DNA from: Oreohelix idahoensis
Lineage: Eukaryota > Mollusca > Gastropoda > Stylommatophora > Oreohelicidae
Reading direction: 5' to 3'
Length of the DNA stretch: 64,000 bases
NCBI GenBank assembly: GCA_024509875.1
Contig: JAMPIV010018961.1
Span: 338,069-402,068 of the forward strand
Shown here piece after piece: positions 31,753 to 42,579 of the stretch. The notes under the pieces were generated by a model that saw only the letters and a list, made by a program, of their open reading frames with translations, had not been told where the DNA came from and ran no database searches. Made by a program: the position numbers and the translations under genes. How positions within the stretch are numbered: position 1 is the stretch's first letter; each line of letters opens with the position of its first letter.

Positions 31753-34700
31753 TAATAATAATAATAATAAATTCTTTAAGCGCCAAACACGGCGCATAAG
31801 GCAGAAACCAGTGCTCTCCAGGTTGTTCGTTGTGACGCCACTCCTCTTAGCTCTTGCACATTATTTAGGCCCAACGTTCTTCCTTCTCTTAATATTGTTC
31901 TTCTGAGTGTTTCTTTTGGTCTTCCTTTTTTCCGCTTACCCTCAGGAACCCAAGTGAGCGCCTGTAGTGGTATTCTGTTGTTTTGCATTCGTAGGACATG
32001 ACCGATATATGACCATCGTCTTTTCCTTATATAGTCGGAGACATATTTCTGCCTAGAGTCTTCTCTTATTTGTCGATTAGTCTTGAATTCTTTCCAACCG
32101 ATGTTCATGAGTTTTCTAAGACATTTGTTCTCGAATGTATTCAGCTTGTTCTCCAATGATTTTGTTATTTTCCAACTCTCGCAGCCGTATGTTAACACTG
32201 AGATAACATTTGAATTAAACAGACGAAGCTTGGTATGTATATTCAATGATCGTAATTTCCAAATGTTAGATAATCTATTGAAGGCGCTAGCTGCCAAAGC
32301 AATTCTAGTATGGATTTCTCTTGTTGTGTCACCATCCTGAGTCATTTTACTGCCTAAATAATTGAAACTTTCAACTTTCTGTAGTTTTTTCCCCGTTCAA
32401 GATGATATCAAAGGTCTCGTTAGAAAAGTTCATAGCTTTAGTTTTAGAGGCATTTATTTGGAGACCAATTTTAACCGAGAGATGACACAAATTATTTATT
32501 GCTTCTTGGGATTGTCTTGGTGTTGAACTTAAGAATGCTACATCATCTGCGAAATCCAGGTCCCCCAGGAATTTTCCATTTGTCCATTTTATACCCAATC
32601 GTTCATTGTGGGTATAGTTTCTCATAACCCAATCAATAGCTATTCCAAAAAGTAGTGGTGACATAATACAGCCTTGTTTCACACCTGTTTCTACTGTAAA
32701 CCATTCTGTATTCCCTTTATTTGTTCTAACACAACATCTTGCATTGTCATATAGCGCTTTGATTATATTCACATATTTTGTTGGAAAACCATAGATTGTA
32801 AGTATCTTTCACACTGATGGGCGGTGTAGACTATAAAAGGCTTTTTGAAAATCGACGAAGGTGATAATAAGTGGCGATTGCCTTTCCACTGATTCTTCTA
32901 TAATTGTTCTTAGTGTGAATATTTGATCAATACATGATCGTTTCGGCCTGAAACCCGCTTGTTCTTCTCTGATCTTTTCGTCAGCATGCAATTTAAGTCT
33001 TTCTAACATCATGCAACATAATAATTTTCCAGGTACTGATAATAGAGATATACCACGCCAGTTATTACAGTCTGATAGATCCCCTTTCTTCGGTAACTTT
33101 ACAATAATACTGTCTTTCCATTGTTGTGGTGGTTGTTCTTCTCTCCATACTTCATTTATAATATCTAAAATTCTCAAGAGGTTGTTGTCATTAACTGCTT
33201 TAATCATTTCCCCTGAAATTTCGTCAACTCCAGCAGCTTTAAAATTTTTTAATCTTTTAACGGCTTGTTTGATCTCGTCCAGCGTGAATTCATCGCAAGT
33301 TATTGGCAAGGTGGTTGTGGATGTTCCATTATTAAAATCAGGTGTTACTGTTGGTGGTGGTCTGTTTAGCACCTCCATGAAGTGCTCAGCCCATCTCTTC
33401 ATTTGTTCTTTTTCTGTTGGTATTGAATTCCTTAATTTACCTTTAACAGGTGTTTCCATAGCAGTAGGCTGGTGACATAGTTGTTTTGTAATTTGATAAA
33501 GGCACCTACTATTACCAGTTCTTGCAGCATTTTCAGCTTCTACGGCCAGTTCATTGATGAAATGTCTTTTATCTCTTCGAGTTTTTGTCTTCACTTCTTT
33601 ATTTAACAAGTTATAAGTTAGTTTGCAAGATTCAACTGCATTATGTGTACTTGCCGCTAGCAGTTTAAGTTTTGCTGTTTTCCTTTCTTGTATTTTATCC
33701 CAAGTATCTTCTCTCATCCATTTTTTCTTTTTATGTACTAGGTATCCGGTGGTCGCTACAGCTGCTTCTGTCATTGCTGTTCTCAGTTGTTCCCATTTAG
33801 TATCGATTGTCTTGGTGGTGATATCGTTGTCAATTTTGCCTAAAGCATCGAAATAGTTGTTCATTTTGACATTATATTCCTTCTTTATATCATTTGATTG
33901 CAGTCTGTGTACATCTATTCTTCTATTTTTATTCGGTTGGTATAACTTCTTCAGTTTAATTCTCATTTTAGCTATGCAGAGGTTATGATCGCTTCCGATC
34001 TCTGCACCTCTGTATGCTCTGACGTCTTGAACTGATGAGCGAAATTTAGCGCTTATGCAGAAGTGATCTATCTGGTTCTTAGTTCTGCCATCAGGTGAAT
34101 TCCATGTTATCTTGTGGATATTCTTATGTGGAAAGATGGTGTCTGCCACAACGAGGTTTGATATTTCACAAAGTTCTAGAAGTCTTTCGCCATTTTGATT
34201 CATACAGCCTATGCCATGAGTACCGAGATATCTTTGTACTCCATCGTTGTTGTCACCCACTTTGGCGTTAAAATCACCCATGACTGCTATTATGTCATGC
34301 TTGGGTATTGTGTTGATGGTACTTAGAAGTGCTTCATAGAAGTCATCTTTTGTGGTATCAAGAGCGTCGTTAGTTGGTGCATAACATTGTACAATTGAGA
34401 GCTTGAAAAATCGTGTCTGAAATCTAGCTAATATTAGCCTCTCATTGATAGGTACCCAGCTGATAAGCGATGCTGCTGCTTTCTGTGTCATTAAGATGGC
34501 TACTCCCTCTGTGTGACGATTATCATTACTACCAGAGTATATAATTTGCTTTTTTTCTTCTGAAATATATTTTATGCCCTTCCCCGTCCATCTACACTCG
34601 CTGACACCCAATAAGTCCAACTTATAATTATCCATTTCTTTAATTACTTCTTCCAATTTTCCGTCTTGATACATAGTTCTTACATTCCAGTATCCAATTT

Positions 34701-34916
34701 TAGAAATCTCCTTAGCCCCCAAGATATTAGAGTGAGTCATATTTACTGTCGAGTCTGGTTCTGTTTCGGTAACAATAGCTTGTTTTACGATAGTGAATTG
34801 TTAACTCACTGATCAACCCTCCGATCCAACCGACCGATTCGAGGGTTTCGAGGTCAGTTATAGGAAAATATCTACACCACTAGATACTCTGGTGTATCTT
34901 TTATTCTATAAAAGAT
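31753..34916 (-). mobile_element. Near-complete RTE-type LINE with 11-bp target duplication
   Basis: 3164 bases, about the usual RTE length. Flanked by AACCAGACAAA at 31742-31752 and 34917-34927, perfect over 11 bases. Minus strand: a 176-base 5' leader, one ORF with endonuclease and reverse transcriptase, and a (TTA)n tail (AATAATAAT at 31753-31770) directly after the stop, so there is almost no 3' UTR. Both ends are present, unlike every other LINE in the window. It lies in the large TMED intron. Confidence 0.9.
31776..34740 (-). pseudogene. RTE-type ORF2: apurinic endonuclease plus reverse transcriptase, two lesions
   Basis: Start ATG at 34740. The N-terminal endonuclease carries WNVRTM (residues about 18-23), GVSECRW, a GDFNAKVG catalytic block and SDHNLC; it would nick target DNA. 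The RT carries NWRGISLLS, QAGFRPKRSCIDQIF, the catalytic FVDFQKAF, QGCIMSPLLF and FADDVA. The C-terminus carries YGCESWK, CLRKLMNIGWKE, GHVLRM and PEGKRKKGRPK, ending at 31776. Only two breaks are visible: an in-frame TGA at 32809-32811, just after the FVDFQKAF block, with the same frame continuing open below it, and a one-base gain in the A run at about 32387-32392 that shifts the frame before the YLGS-type thumb. The copy is therefore probably young. Confidence 0.88.
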
Positions 34917-35018
34917 AACCAGACAAAGGCTCCTACTATTTCCAAAAACCCGATCTCTCCCCTCTCCTAACACCTACGTTAGCTTAAACGCATGCCGTAA
35001 CTGCCACCAGTGCGTCTT

Positions 35019-35131
35019 CACACCTCCGTCTAACTATCTGACCGTGAGCGCGCATGTCAGAGGCGAAATGCCAGACACTCTGTCTGCTCTGAGCGAGCAT
35101 GGCTGGTGTGATTCACACCTCCGTCTAACTA
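35019..35131. repeat. Minisatellite-like repeat (left part), 85-95-bp unit
   Basis: CACACCTCCGTCTAACTA starts at 35019 and again at 35114, and the unit carries GTGAGCGCGCATGTCAGAGG. The next unit is cut by the CACTA element at 35132 and resumes at 37498 (CTATCGGACAGTGAGCGC), with another CACACTTCGCCGGG start at 37568. Confidence 0.75.
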
Positions 35132-37497
35132 CACTAGTCAACAACCAAAATGTACCAGAAATGAAAATAGCTGATCTTAACTAATTTTGGTGTGCTGAAA
35201 ACGAAAATGACATTAAAAAATGTTGATTGGCTCTAGTTTTCAAGATATATGCTACTAGTTTATTTAATTACGGTCAATTTATATATATGACGCAACTGTT
35301 GTGGGCGATTGCATAATTTTTTCTAATGACCAATAAAAATGTAACTAGAAGTTGATGATGCAATCCTACCTATGATTACATCACCTTTGTGTATAAATAT
35401 CTTATCTCTGATAAAATTTTGCCATTAGTTAGTGCATTTGTCCTTATCAAAAGTATCATAATTAGAAATGCCTAGGACATGTGTGAACAGTGCTAATAAT
35501 TTCTGTTATATATGTGGTGAGGTGACATTTCTATCACAAAAACGAAATATAACTAAAGTGATTAAGGAAGGCGTACAGTTTGTATTTTGGCTGCAGAATA
35601 GGAGATCAAGATAAGAGCTGGGCGCCACACATATGCTGCAATACATGTGCAGCACATCTTAAACTGTGGTTGACTGGCGAAAGGCAAGCTATGCCTTTTG
35701 CAGTCCCAATGATTTGGAGAGAGCCCACTGATCATCTCAACAACTGTTACTTTTGCATGGTCCCTCCAATTGGGAAAGGCATATCAAAGAAGAAAAAATG
35801 GACTCTGGAATATCCAAACATCCCCTCTGCAATACGTCCGGTACCACATAGCGATGACCTACCAGTTCCCAAAGTGCCAGAATCATTTTCAGCTGCTTCC
35901 ACTGAAGAAGAGGACATTGGTGGTCCTGAACCATCAACATCAAGCGACCCAGATTTTGAGCAAACTAAATCCACTAAACCACACTTAATAACCCAAGATG
36001 AACTGAATGATCTTGTAAGAGATCTGAATTTACCGAAGAACAAGGCGGAGCTTTTGGGTTCCAGATTGCAACAGTGGAATCTCCTGGCAGAAGATGTTAC
36101 AATTTCTGTGTATAGGAACCGCCAGAAGCCGCTTATTACATTTTTTTTTTTTTCAAGGAGGGTGACCTTTCTGCGTGCCACAACATTTCTGGTTTAATGG
36201 CAGCCCTCAAAATCAATTACATACCGGAAGAGTGGTGGCTTTTCATTGATTCATCCAAGACGAGTCTTAAATCTGTTTTGTTGAATAATGGTAATGTGTT
36301 ACCGTCAATTCCAGTTGGTCACGTAGTTCTTATGAAAGAAACTTATGAAAACATTAAGCAGCTTTTGAAGTGTATAAACTACGATCATCATCAATGGTCA
36401 CTTTGCGGTGACTTAAAAGTGGTCGCTCTTTTGCTTGGACTACAGGGTGGATACACCCAGTACTGTTGCTTTCTCTGTGAGTGGGATAGCCGTGCACGAA
36501 GTGATCATTACATCAGAAGACATTGGCCAATTAGGCAGTCATTGCAGCCTGGCAGTAAGAACGTTGAGAACCCAGCACTTGTCGATACCAGCAAGATTTT
36601 GTTGCCCCCCCCTTGCACATTAAGCTGGGTATCATGAAAAACTTTTTCAAGGCAATGGAGAAAACAGATGAGGCTTTCAAATACCTCATCAGAAAATTTC
36701 CAAGACTGAGTGAAGCTAAAATAAGAGAGGGAGTATTTGTTGGTTCGCAAATTCGAAAACTTCTTCATGATGACGAGTTTTTTTGCGTGTTGCATGGCAA
36801 GGAAAAAGCAGCTTGGCTAGCATTTAAGTCAGTGGTGGACAATTTTCTTGGAAACAACAGATCTGATAATTACAATGAAATTGTAGAAAATCTCCTCCTG
36901 AAGTATAAGAGTCTTAGCTGCATCATGTCTTTGAAAATTCATTTTCTGGATTCTCATCTGGATTTCTTTACGTCAAACTGTGGAGCGGTCAGTGATGAGC
37001 ATGGTGAACGATTTCACCAGGACATTGCTGCTATGGAGACAAGGTATCAAGGCGATTGGAGCCCTTCAATGCTTGCTGATTACTGTTGGACTGTGACAAG
37101 AGACACCTCATCGATTGACTACAAGAAGCAAGCAAAGAGAGCTCAAACAGCGACTGAATAATGACGGAATGGGTTCAAATGTGCCTTTTTAAAACATGAT
37201 ATGTGAACTTTAAATAATGTTTTTATTTTTTGAATCATTTTATGTTGAAATATCAATTAATTGAGGATGTAACCACAATTTTTATAATGCTAAAGTAGAA
37301 AGACTAGCTGTTCACCCCAGAGAATTAAACAAGCATACATTATTTGTATTACTGTAATGTAAATTCATCATTTAAAAAAAAACCAGAGCCAATTGGTGAA
37401 TTTCATTATGATATTTGAAATCAGCGTGTCAAAATCAATAAGAAATGGTATATTTAATTTCTGGTACAAAAAACTTTTGAAAATTTGTTGACTAGTG
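35132..37497 (+). mobile_element. CACTA-type DNA transposon, 2366 bp, with 3-bp target duplication
   Basis: Perfect 13-bp inverted ends CACTAGTCAACAA / TTGTTGACTAGTG, flanked by CTA at 35129-35131 and 37498-37500. CACTA termini with 3-bp duplications define the EnSpm/CACTA superfamily. The similarity of the two ends continues inward with gaps for about 110 bases (GTACCAGAAAT and TTGGCTCT words at both ends). The target is identifiable: rejoining the flanks restores a minisatellite unit. One protein-coding region (35468-37161) fills the middle. Confidence 0.85.
35468..37161 (+). pseudogene. Putative CACTA-type transposase, uncharacterised multi-copy protein family
   Basis: About 560 codons in four frame segments: 35468-about 35579, 35580-about 36140, about 36140-36605 and 36606-37161. 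The shifts lie at CAGTTTGTA (about 35578), a T13 run (about 36140) and a C8 run (about 36606). The N-terminus is Cys-rich (MPRTC, NNFCYIC, HICCNTC, NNCYFC), a likely zinc-binding DNA contact, followed by an acidic SEEE-type linker. The C-terminal half has FIDSSK, LCGDLKVVALLLG, a CCFLC...DHY cluster and SDEHGERFHQD. I know the family as an uncharacterised, multi-copy animal protein. Calling it a transposase is inference from the CACTA ends, the D...D...E candidates and the C-x2-C...H cluster after the second D, as in several DDE families. No host function is suggested. Confidence 0.65.
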
Positions 37498-37640
37498 CTA
37501 TCGGACAGTGAGCGCTCATGTCAGATGTGAATGTCAGACGACCCGTCTCCACTGCAGAGGGCAATTTCACACTTCGCCGGGAGCTAGCCTGACGAAAAAC
37601 TCTCGAGACAGCTGCAAATGTAGACAATTTGTCTGCTCAT
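37498..37640. repeat. Minisatellite-like repeat (right part)
   Basis: Continuation of the 35019-35131 array past the CACTA insertion (ACAGTGAGCGCTCATGTCAG, then CACACTTCGCCGGG). Confidence 0.65.
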
Positions 37641-37649
37641 CATGTCTGA

Positions 37650-38930
37650 TAGACTGAAATCCCACCTAAAATCATCTCGTGCAAGGGACTGACACGTTAG
37701 GTAATCTACTGCGTTTCTACATGAGAAAACGAAACCAGGCGAAAGTTTGAATGGGAAAACAGTAATGTTTATAGTCGCAAACGTACGAATGCAAAAAACA
37801 CAGGAAAAGGATAAAGAGTGATAATAAAATAGAGGACACGGGTAGAAAAAAAGAAGAGAATATAGAAAATTTAATGATCATAATCTCTTTGCGACAGCAT
37901 GGAAGGAAATAAACAGCAGAATTAACACAAACATTATGACTAGGAAATAGAGATGAGACAATGTCACCTATTCCAGTCAGCAGGGATGCAAAGGCATTCA
38001 CATACCCCATGGGGTGTGTCCTGAAAACAGACATCCTTCAAGCTGCCTAGCCAAATCTTATAGGGATCGAGCAGCCACACCAGAGTGGCCCAACATCACT
38101 ATTCCCCATGTGATGAAATATGCTGAGAACTCAATGCTGCACATTAAACTTAAGTGAAACACTTGATCCTACACTTACCTCTGGCTTGTGCCAGGTTGGC
38201 TGCATGCAAGAGGATCTAAAAATGGACAGATGACAGGCAAGGGGATCTGGGAAATGACTCTGTGCAGGAAGTGATAATTCCTTGGGAGAGCCCAGAACCA
38301 GAGCAAAGTATTCTAGCCATGCATATCTGGAAAGCCTCCATGGATAGCAGGGAATGCACAGTAACCCCGCCACCCCACACCTTGAAATCAGATGTGAAGA
38401 TCCTTTAAATGCTTGCCATGACAGGAAAGAATACCCTGGAAAGAAACTGGAGCGCTTGACTCCATCTCAGCAAGTGTCGGTATGGAAAAAAACCCACAGG
38501 AAAAGTCTAGATCTACAATGTAGATAATGCAAAGGATTCTTCAACAAGGCATTGGCTGCAAATGAGCAATAAGCGCAGCAGCCATAGTTAAACAACAACG
38601 TCAGTCAGCATCAAACTTGAAGATGTTAACTCTTAATATCCGACCGGCTATTAGGTAGGCTAATGATCAATCCTCGTTTTACGGCTGGCCTACCTAATAG
38701 CCCGGTCTGTGTCCATGTCAAATGTTTTTGCCACTCATTACTGCATATGTTGCATGCATGTTTAACACCACTTAACAATTAAGTTAAGTGCATGTCATAG
38801 ATGTTTCATTTCTCCACATTTTGATATATAACACTTTATGTCATCATTATAAATAAATTATTTAATGCAAAATCAGTAAAGTCTAAAAATGTACTCTGAA
38901 ATCAGCTCGTAAAAACGCAGTTTTTGAGCA
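37650..38930. other. Intron DNA without a recognised feature except a hairpin
   Basis: Nothing coding. A 19-20-base inverted repeat at 38642-38660 / 38688-38707 (CCGGCTATTAGGTAGGC arms) with a 27-base loop could fold into a hairpin; its origin is unknown. Confidence 0.4.
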
Positions 38931-38936
38931 CGTATA

Positions 38937-39110
38937 CAGTGCAGTCCGGATAAGCGGAACTCGCTTAAGCCGAATTTCGGTTAAGTCGAAGCAATTTTGC
39001 AGGTCCCGGCCAGAAGTCATCTTTGGTAGAAACTCCTGTTAAGCAGAAGTTCAGATGAGCCGAAGTATTTTAGATGGCCCAAGTGACTTCCGCTTATCCG
39101 GACTGCACTG
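38937..39110. mobile_element. Tc1/mariner-type (pogo/Tigger-like) MITE with TA duplication
   Basis: 174 bases with 23-bp perfect inverted ends beginning CAGTGCAGTCCGGATAAGCG. Flanked by TA at 38935-38936 and 39111-39112. TA duplication and CAGT ends with a GCTTATCCGGAC motif fit pogo/Tigger-like elements. No ORF. It lies 159 bases downstream, in gene orientation, of the TMED exon at 39269-39464. Confidence 0.92.
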
Positions 39111-39268
39111 TACTAAGAATTAATAATAAACTTTCAAATAACCATTTAAAAAATACATTGATATACACCTACATGGAGCTTAGCTTCTGTTTTAAGTGAA
39201 AAAAGAAGAAAAAAACAAGCAAAGGAAAGAAAAAGTAAGAAACCATGGAAATCTATCCTATTTCCTAC

Positions 39269-39464
39269 CAGAAAATCTTGCACTGTCATGTCCAGCTGAC
39301 CCTGAATGTTTTCCCCTTCAAAGGTGAGATTATCCCCATCATTGTCGTCATCATCATCCTTCCCATCTTCAGCAAAGATTTCAAAGTAAACAATCTTACT
39401 GGATATCCTACTGAAGGTATTGTCAAAGCAGACCCTGTAATCACCTTCAGTTGTTGTCTTGAAT
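39269..39464 (-). CDS. TMED1/TMED5: TMED1/TMED5-like p24 cargo receptor, internal exon (end of GOLD domain)
   Basis: Minus-strand exon of 196 nt between an acceptor (TTTTGCAG ending at 39465) and a donor (CTG|GTAGG at 39268). The first base completes a Gly codon split with the exon at 40584-40681. It encodes GDYRVCFDNTFSRISSKIV, the hallmark end of the GOLD domain including the conserved CFDN cysteine, then an unusually acidic loop (EDGKDDDDDNDGD) and the start of the coiled coil (GQLDMTVQDFL). It ends on a complete codon and joins the last exon in phase. The acidic insert varies among p24 relatives. Confidence 0.92.
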
Positions 39465-39539
39465 CTGCAAAATCCAAGAGATAAAGTTTTACATAAAAAC
39501 ATAACAACAAAAAACAACAATGTGTAGTTCCTGGCAGTG

Positions 39540-39730
39540 GTATAGTAAGGAGTGTACGAAAGGGGCGGTTCGCCCCGGGTGATAGCCAGTAGAAGGGTGC
39601 CATCAAACACTACTATGATACTTTTTACTGTTAAAAATATACTTGCAAGTGTGTTTCTTTGTGAGAAGGGGGTGCAACATGTAGGATCTGCCCCGGGTGC
39701 CAGATACTTTAATTAAAGACGCCCCTGGTT
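39540..39730. mobile_element. Possible MITE fragment
   Basis: CAGTGGTATAGTAAGG at the left and GGGGCGGTTCGCCCCGGGTG / TGCCCCGGGTGCCAGATAC words resemble a common kind of animal MITE, but the right end (GCCCCTGGTTCC) is not a clean inverted match. Confidence 0.3.
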
Positions 39731-39915
39731 CCCGGTGATCTCCGAAGAGACAAAGAAATAACACGACTACAGCACCCGCAGGCATGTCGACCAAGGCGAC
39801 TAAGATGAGGTGGTGCATGGGGCTAGCAACCTCATCATGTAAAACAAATTGTCACTGAAACCACCGCTGCAAGCGCATGTGATTGCTTGGTGCAAGCTTC
39901 CTGCAAGGGAACCAG
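39731..39915 (-). repeat. Dispersed repeat family D, reverse copy
   Basis: GCATGTCGACCAAGGCGAC ... GGTGCATGGGGCTAGCAACC ... CATGTGATTGCTTGGTGCAAG, the reverse complement of the family D body at 42580-42780. Confidence 0.55.
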
Positions 39916-40224
39916 CTGCAATGGTGATCAATGAAGAAAAGGTGATCCAATATAACGCAGCAGAAACAAAAACAAAAGATGATCATCGCAGACTTACTGC
40001 GAGATCGTATACCAAATATGGTGTACAAATATGGCTGTAATAAGGCCATCATCCATGCCACCAAGATTAGAGAGAAATTAATTCAAAGCTGTGTCCTACA
40101 ACAATACAGACTCACACCAGCCAATACTACATACTTGGCTCAACAACAATTCAGCTCCCCACAACATGTCACAGCAAGAGTGGACAAACAAATTAAAAGT
40201 AAAGTAAGGACTACTTCGTAACAG

Positions 40225-40530
40225 CCTTTCACATTTACTATTATTTGTGGAACTGATGACAAGAACCAGACAAGTACCAGTGGAACAAGAGATGAGAAGA
40301 AGATACTGGCAATGGATGGGGGGACACACTGAGGAAACCTGTGGATAGCATTACAAAGCAGTCCTTGTTCTGGAACCTCCAGGGTAAGAAAGGCAGACCA
40401 AGAAACACATATAGAAGAGAACTAAAGACAGAAGTGAAAATGGAAGATGTGAAGAGAACTTGAGCTGACAGCACGACTTGGCATGTGTTTGCTGAAGATT
40501 TATGCTCCTCTATTGACTGATTGATATTAT
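40225..40530 (+). mobile_element. LINE family B, 3' end, with TGATTGAT tail
   Basis: GGAACTGATGACAAGAACCAG ... GGAACAAGAGATGAGAAG ... CTGGAACCTCCAGGG ... GAGAACTTGAGCTGACAG, ending GACTGATTGATATT. Same segment as 19500-19825. It sits close to the TMED exon at 40584-40681, on the opposite strand. Confidence 0.65.
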
Positions 40531-40583
40531 TTCACTACCTTCTACAGTTACTACTGCTGAACAATTTTATTTGTTTATCATAC

Positions 40584-40681
40584 CCCACCACATTCTCAGT
40601 TTTCCGCTGATCCATGTGGTAAATCCTGTTATCTGGGCCGGCTATCATCAAATCTATGTCCATATCACCACCGTCAATCAC
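40584..40681 (-). CDS. TMED1/TMED5: TMED1/TMED5-like p24 cargo receptor, internal exon (middle of GOLD domain)
   Basis: Minus-strand exon of 98 nt: acceptor CATCTCCAG ending at 40682, donor GG|GTATGA at 40583. It encodes VIDGGDMDIDLMIAGPDNR ... DQRKTENVV, a beta-sandwich segment of the GOLD domain (the VIDGGD and D-I/L-D motifs are typical), ending after two bases of a Gly codon. The next exon supplies the third base, so the splice phases agree. The exon carrying the signal peptide and the GOLD start was not found between 40682 and 43050 and probably lies beyond the transposon cluster or outside the window. Confidence 0.9.
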
Positions 40682-40750
40682 CTGGAGATGACAAGAGTTA
40701 ACAGCTGATAAACTGTCAAAACACTGTGATGCTAACACTATAAAAGCCAC

Positions 40751-41100
40751 TGCAGGTATCTGAATTCAGTTACAGCCACAGCGTGACTGCCTGTTAAGTG
40801 GTTTAAAAAACTAGACTTAAGAAACATGCCTGTTTTTTTTTTTAATGAGGCAAGTACATGACTAAGCAAAAGTACAAGCCTAAAATCCCCATACATTCAA
40901 AGCACTGTGCGGTTGTTGGGCTGGATTATCCATGAGGCTAAGTAGGCTGAAGCATAGGTGCCTGGATCTCTTGGGGCCCAAGTATTATAAGTTTTAAAAA
41001 AATGCATAAATTTTTCAATAAAATATGTTTATTGTGTTTGCTTTAAGAATAATAATAATAATACTAATGAACATTAATAAAAAAATAATTACTAATAAAA
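40751..41100. other. Intron DNA, no recognised feature
   Basis: AT-rich, with an (AAT)n stretch near 41050-41062. Confidence 0.4.
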
Positions 41101-41745
41101 GAGGCCTTCACGTGTGGCTCAATTTGAGCCCGGCGGAACTGTTTCCACTGACGGGAGAAGGGGCAAAGGCGAGCGACTGGCGCCTTAAAACCAGCAGCTT
41201 CGGGCAGATAGGGCTCGTGATCCTTGGTTGGTAGCTTATCTAAGAGAAGGAACTCTGAATTCAAACCACCGCTGCCTTGCGGGAATATCCATTTGTGGAA
41301 TTGGCTTCGGGAGTAAACCCTGAGGATAAATCCGGAGTCGGAGTCCCTAAGGCAGTCTAATGTCGATTCGACATTATTCTGGCAACTCCTGCGACATGGC
41401 TGGTACCAAACTGTATCGGCTACTGCCGTTCCTTTGGATCTACCGGCTGTGTGGAGAGGGGGAACATGCTGCATGGGCAACAGCTTGATCTCCATATAAC
41501 TGTGCCCAAGCTCGCGCCCTGGAGAGGACACTCCAGCTTCACCCTATAGGTGTCGGCAAAACACGGGAAGTAGCAGTTACCGGTTATAAGCATTTTGCCC
41601 AATTGGCGCACAAGAAGCAGAGGTGAGGAGAAAATGTCGAAAGGAGCACCAGGAAAATAAGCAGCTGAGGGCTGCCACCTCAGGGGCGCATTCCCATAGT
41701 CAGTTATGACTGAAGGGGCTATTATTATTATTATTATAATAAAAG
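41100..41745 (+). mobile_element. LINE family D, 3' region, with (TTA)n tail
   Basis: The right part matches the 3' end at 20640-20760 (AGGAGCACCAGGAAAATAAGC ... AGCTGAGGGCTGCC ... AGTTATGACTGAAGGGGCTA) and ends in (TTA)n at 41718-41735. The left part (41100-41500) is GC-richer and noncoding, perhaps 3' UTR or another repeat. Confidence 0.45.
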
Positions 41746-42102
41746 AGGTAAGTAATGCTAACAAACTAACAAACCAGTCTATTAATAATACTAGTATAAA
41801 CCATCCCCATGCTACGGGGTTTGAAACAAAAAATTTTTTTAATTACTGCTTATTAGGTGAACAGGGGCCTAATCACCAAAAAGCCTAGAGGCCCTTCTTG
41901 GCTTAATCCGACCCTGTGCAGTTGAAGTTATAAAAAACAATCACACTATATAGCACACTTGATTTCACTAAAGAGTCATGGCAGAGAAACCTGGAGAAGG
42001 ATGAAAGAAGAGGAAGCCAAAGAAACTGGTGCTTCGTGAGCAATGCTGAAAAACCATGGTCCAAAACTGAAAAATGTCACAAGCAACAACTGAATGTCCC
42101 AT

Positions 42103-42373
42103 AGGTAAAGGAACCCGTTACACGCCCATTGAGGCATATTGGGAATATGGCGTTAGGCCCATATTTTCTTGACCATCGGCACACTAGGGGTGATGTGGTC
42201 AGCATCACGCCGGCTGCCTTAACCGTCCCAGAGTTGCTCTGGTACCCAATTTTTTAGGCTGGGTCGACCCCGGAGCCGTTTGTGGTCTAAAAAATCCCAC
42301 CTCAACTGGGGATCGAACCATGGACCACTGAGCTAGGAAGCCAGTGCACTAACCACTGCGCTACCACAGCTCA
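42103..42373 (-). mobile_element. tRNA-derived SINE, family 1, with target duplication
   Basis: Reverse full-length copy (GTAAAGGAACCCGTTACACG at the left, CACTGCGCTACCACAGCTC head at the right). Flanked by TGAATGTCCCAT (42091-42102) and TGAATGTTCCAT (42374-42385), a 12-bp duplication with one difference. Confidence 0.88.
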
Positions 42374-42579
42374 TGAATGTTCCATCGTGAATGAAAAAGA
42401 TTGATGATGATGACAATGATTACTAGTAGTGACACATACTAGCAAATACTAAACACTAGTAGCACTGTGCAAGTCATCAAATACACTGCAGTATCAGCAA
42501 ACTTGAGTTCACTTTACACTCACAAAATTGTTGGGCTTCAAGTTATCAAGTACATCATACAAATCGGCAATTTACCCAT

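Noticed and set aside
33011..33475. 154-codon plus-strand ORF
   Set aside because: Shadow of the RTE ORF2 on the minus strand.
35747..36181. 144-codon minus-strand ORF
   Set aside because: Shadow of the transposase gene on the plus strand.
41064..41531. 155-codon minus-strand ORF
   Set aside because: Overlaps the 3' region of a LINE family D copy on the other strand and has no recognisable domain.
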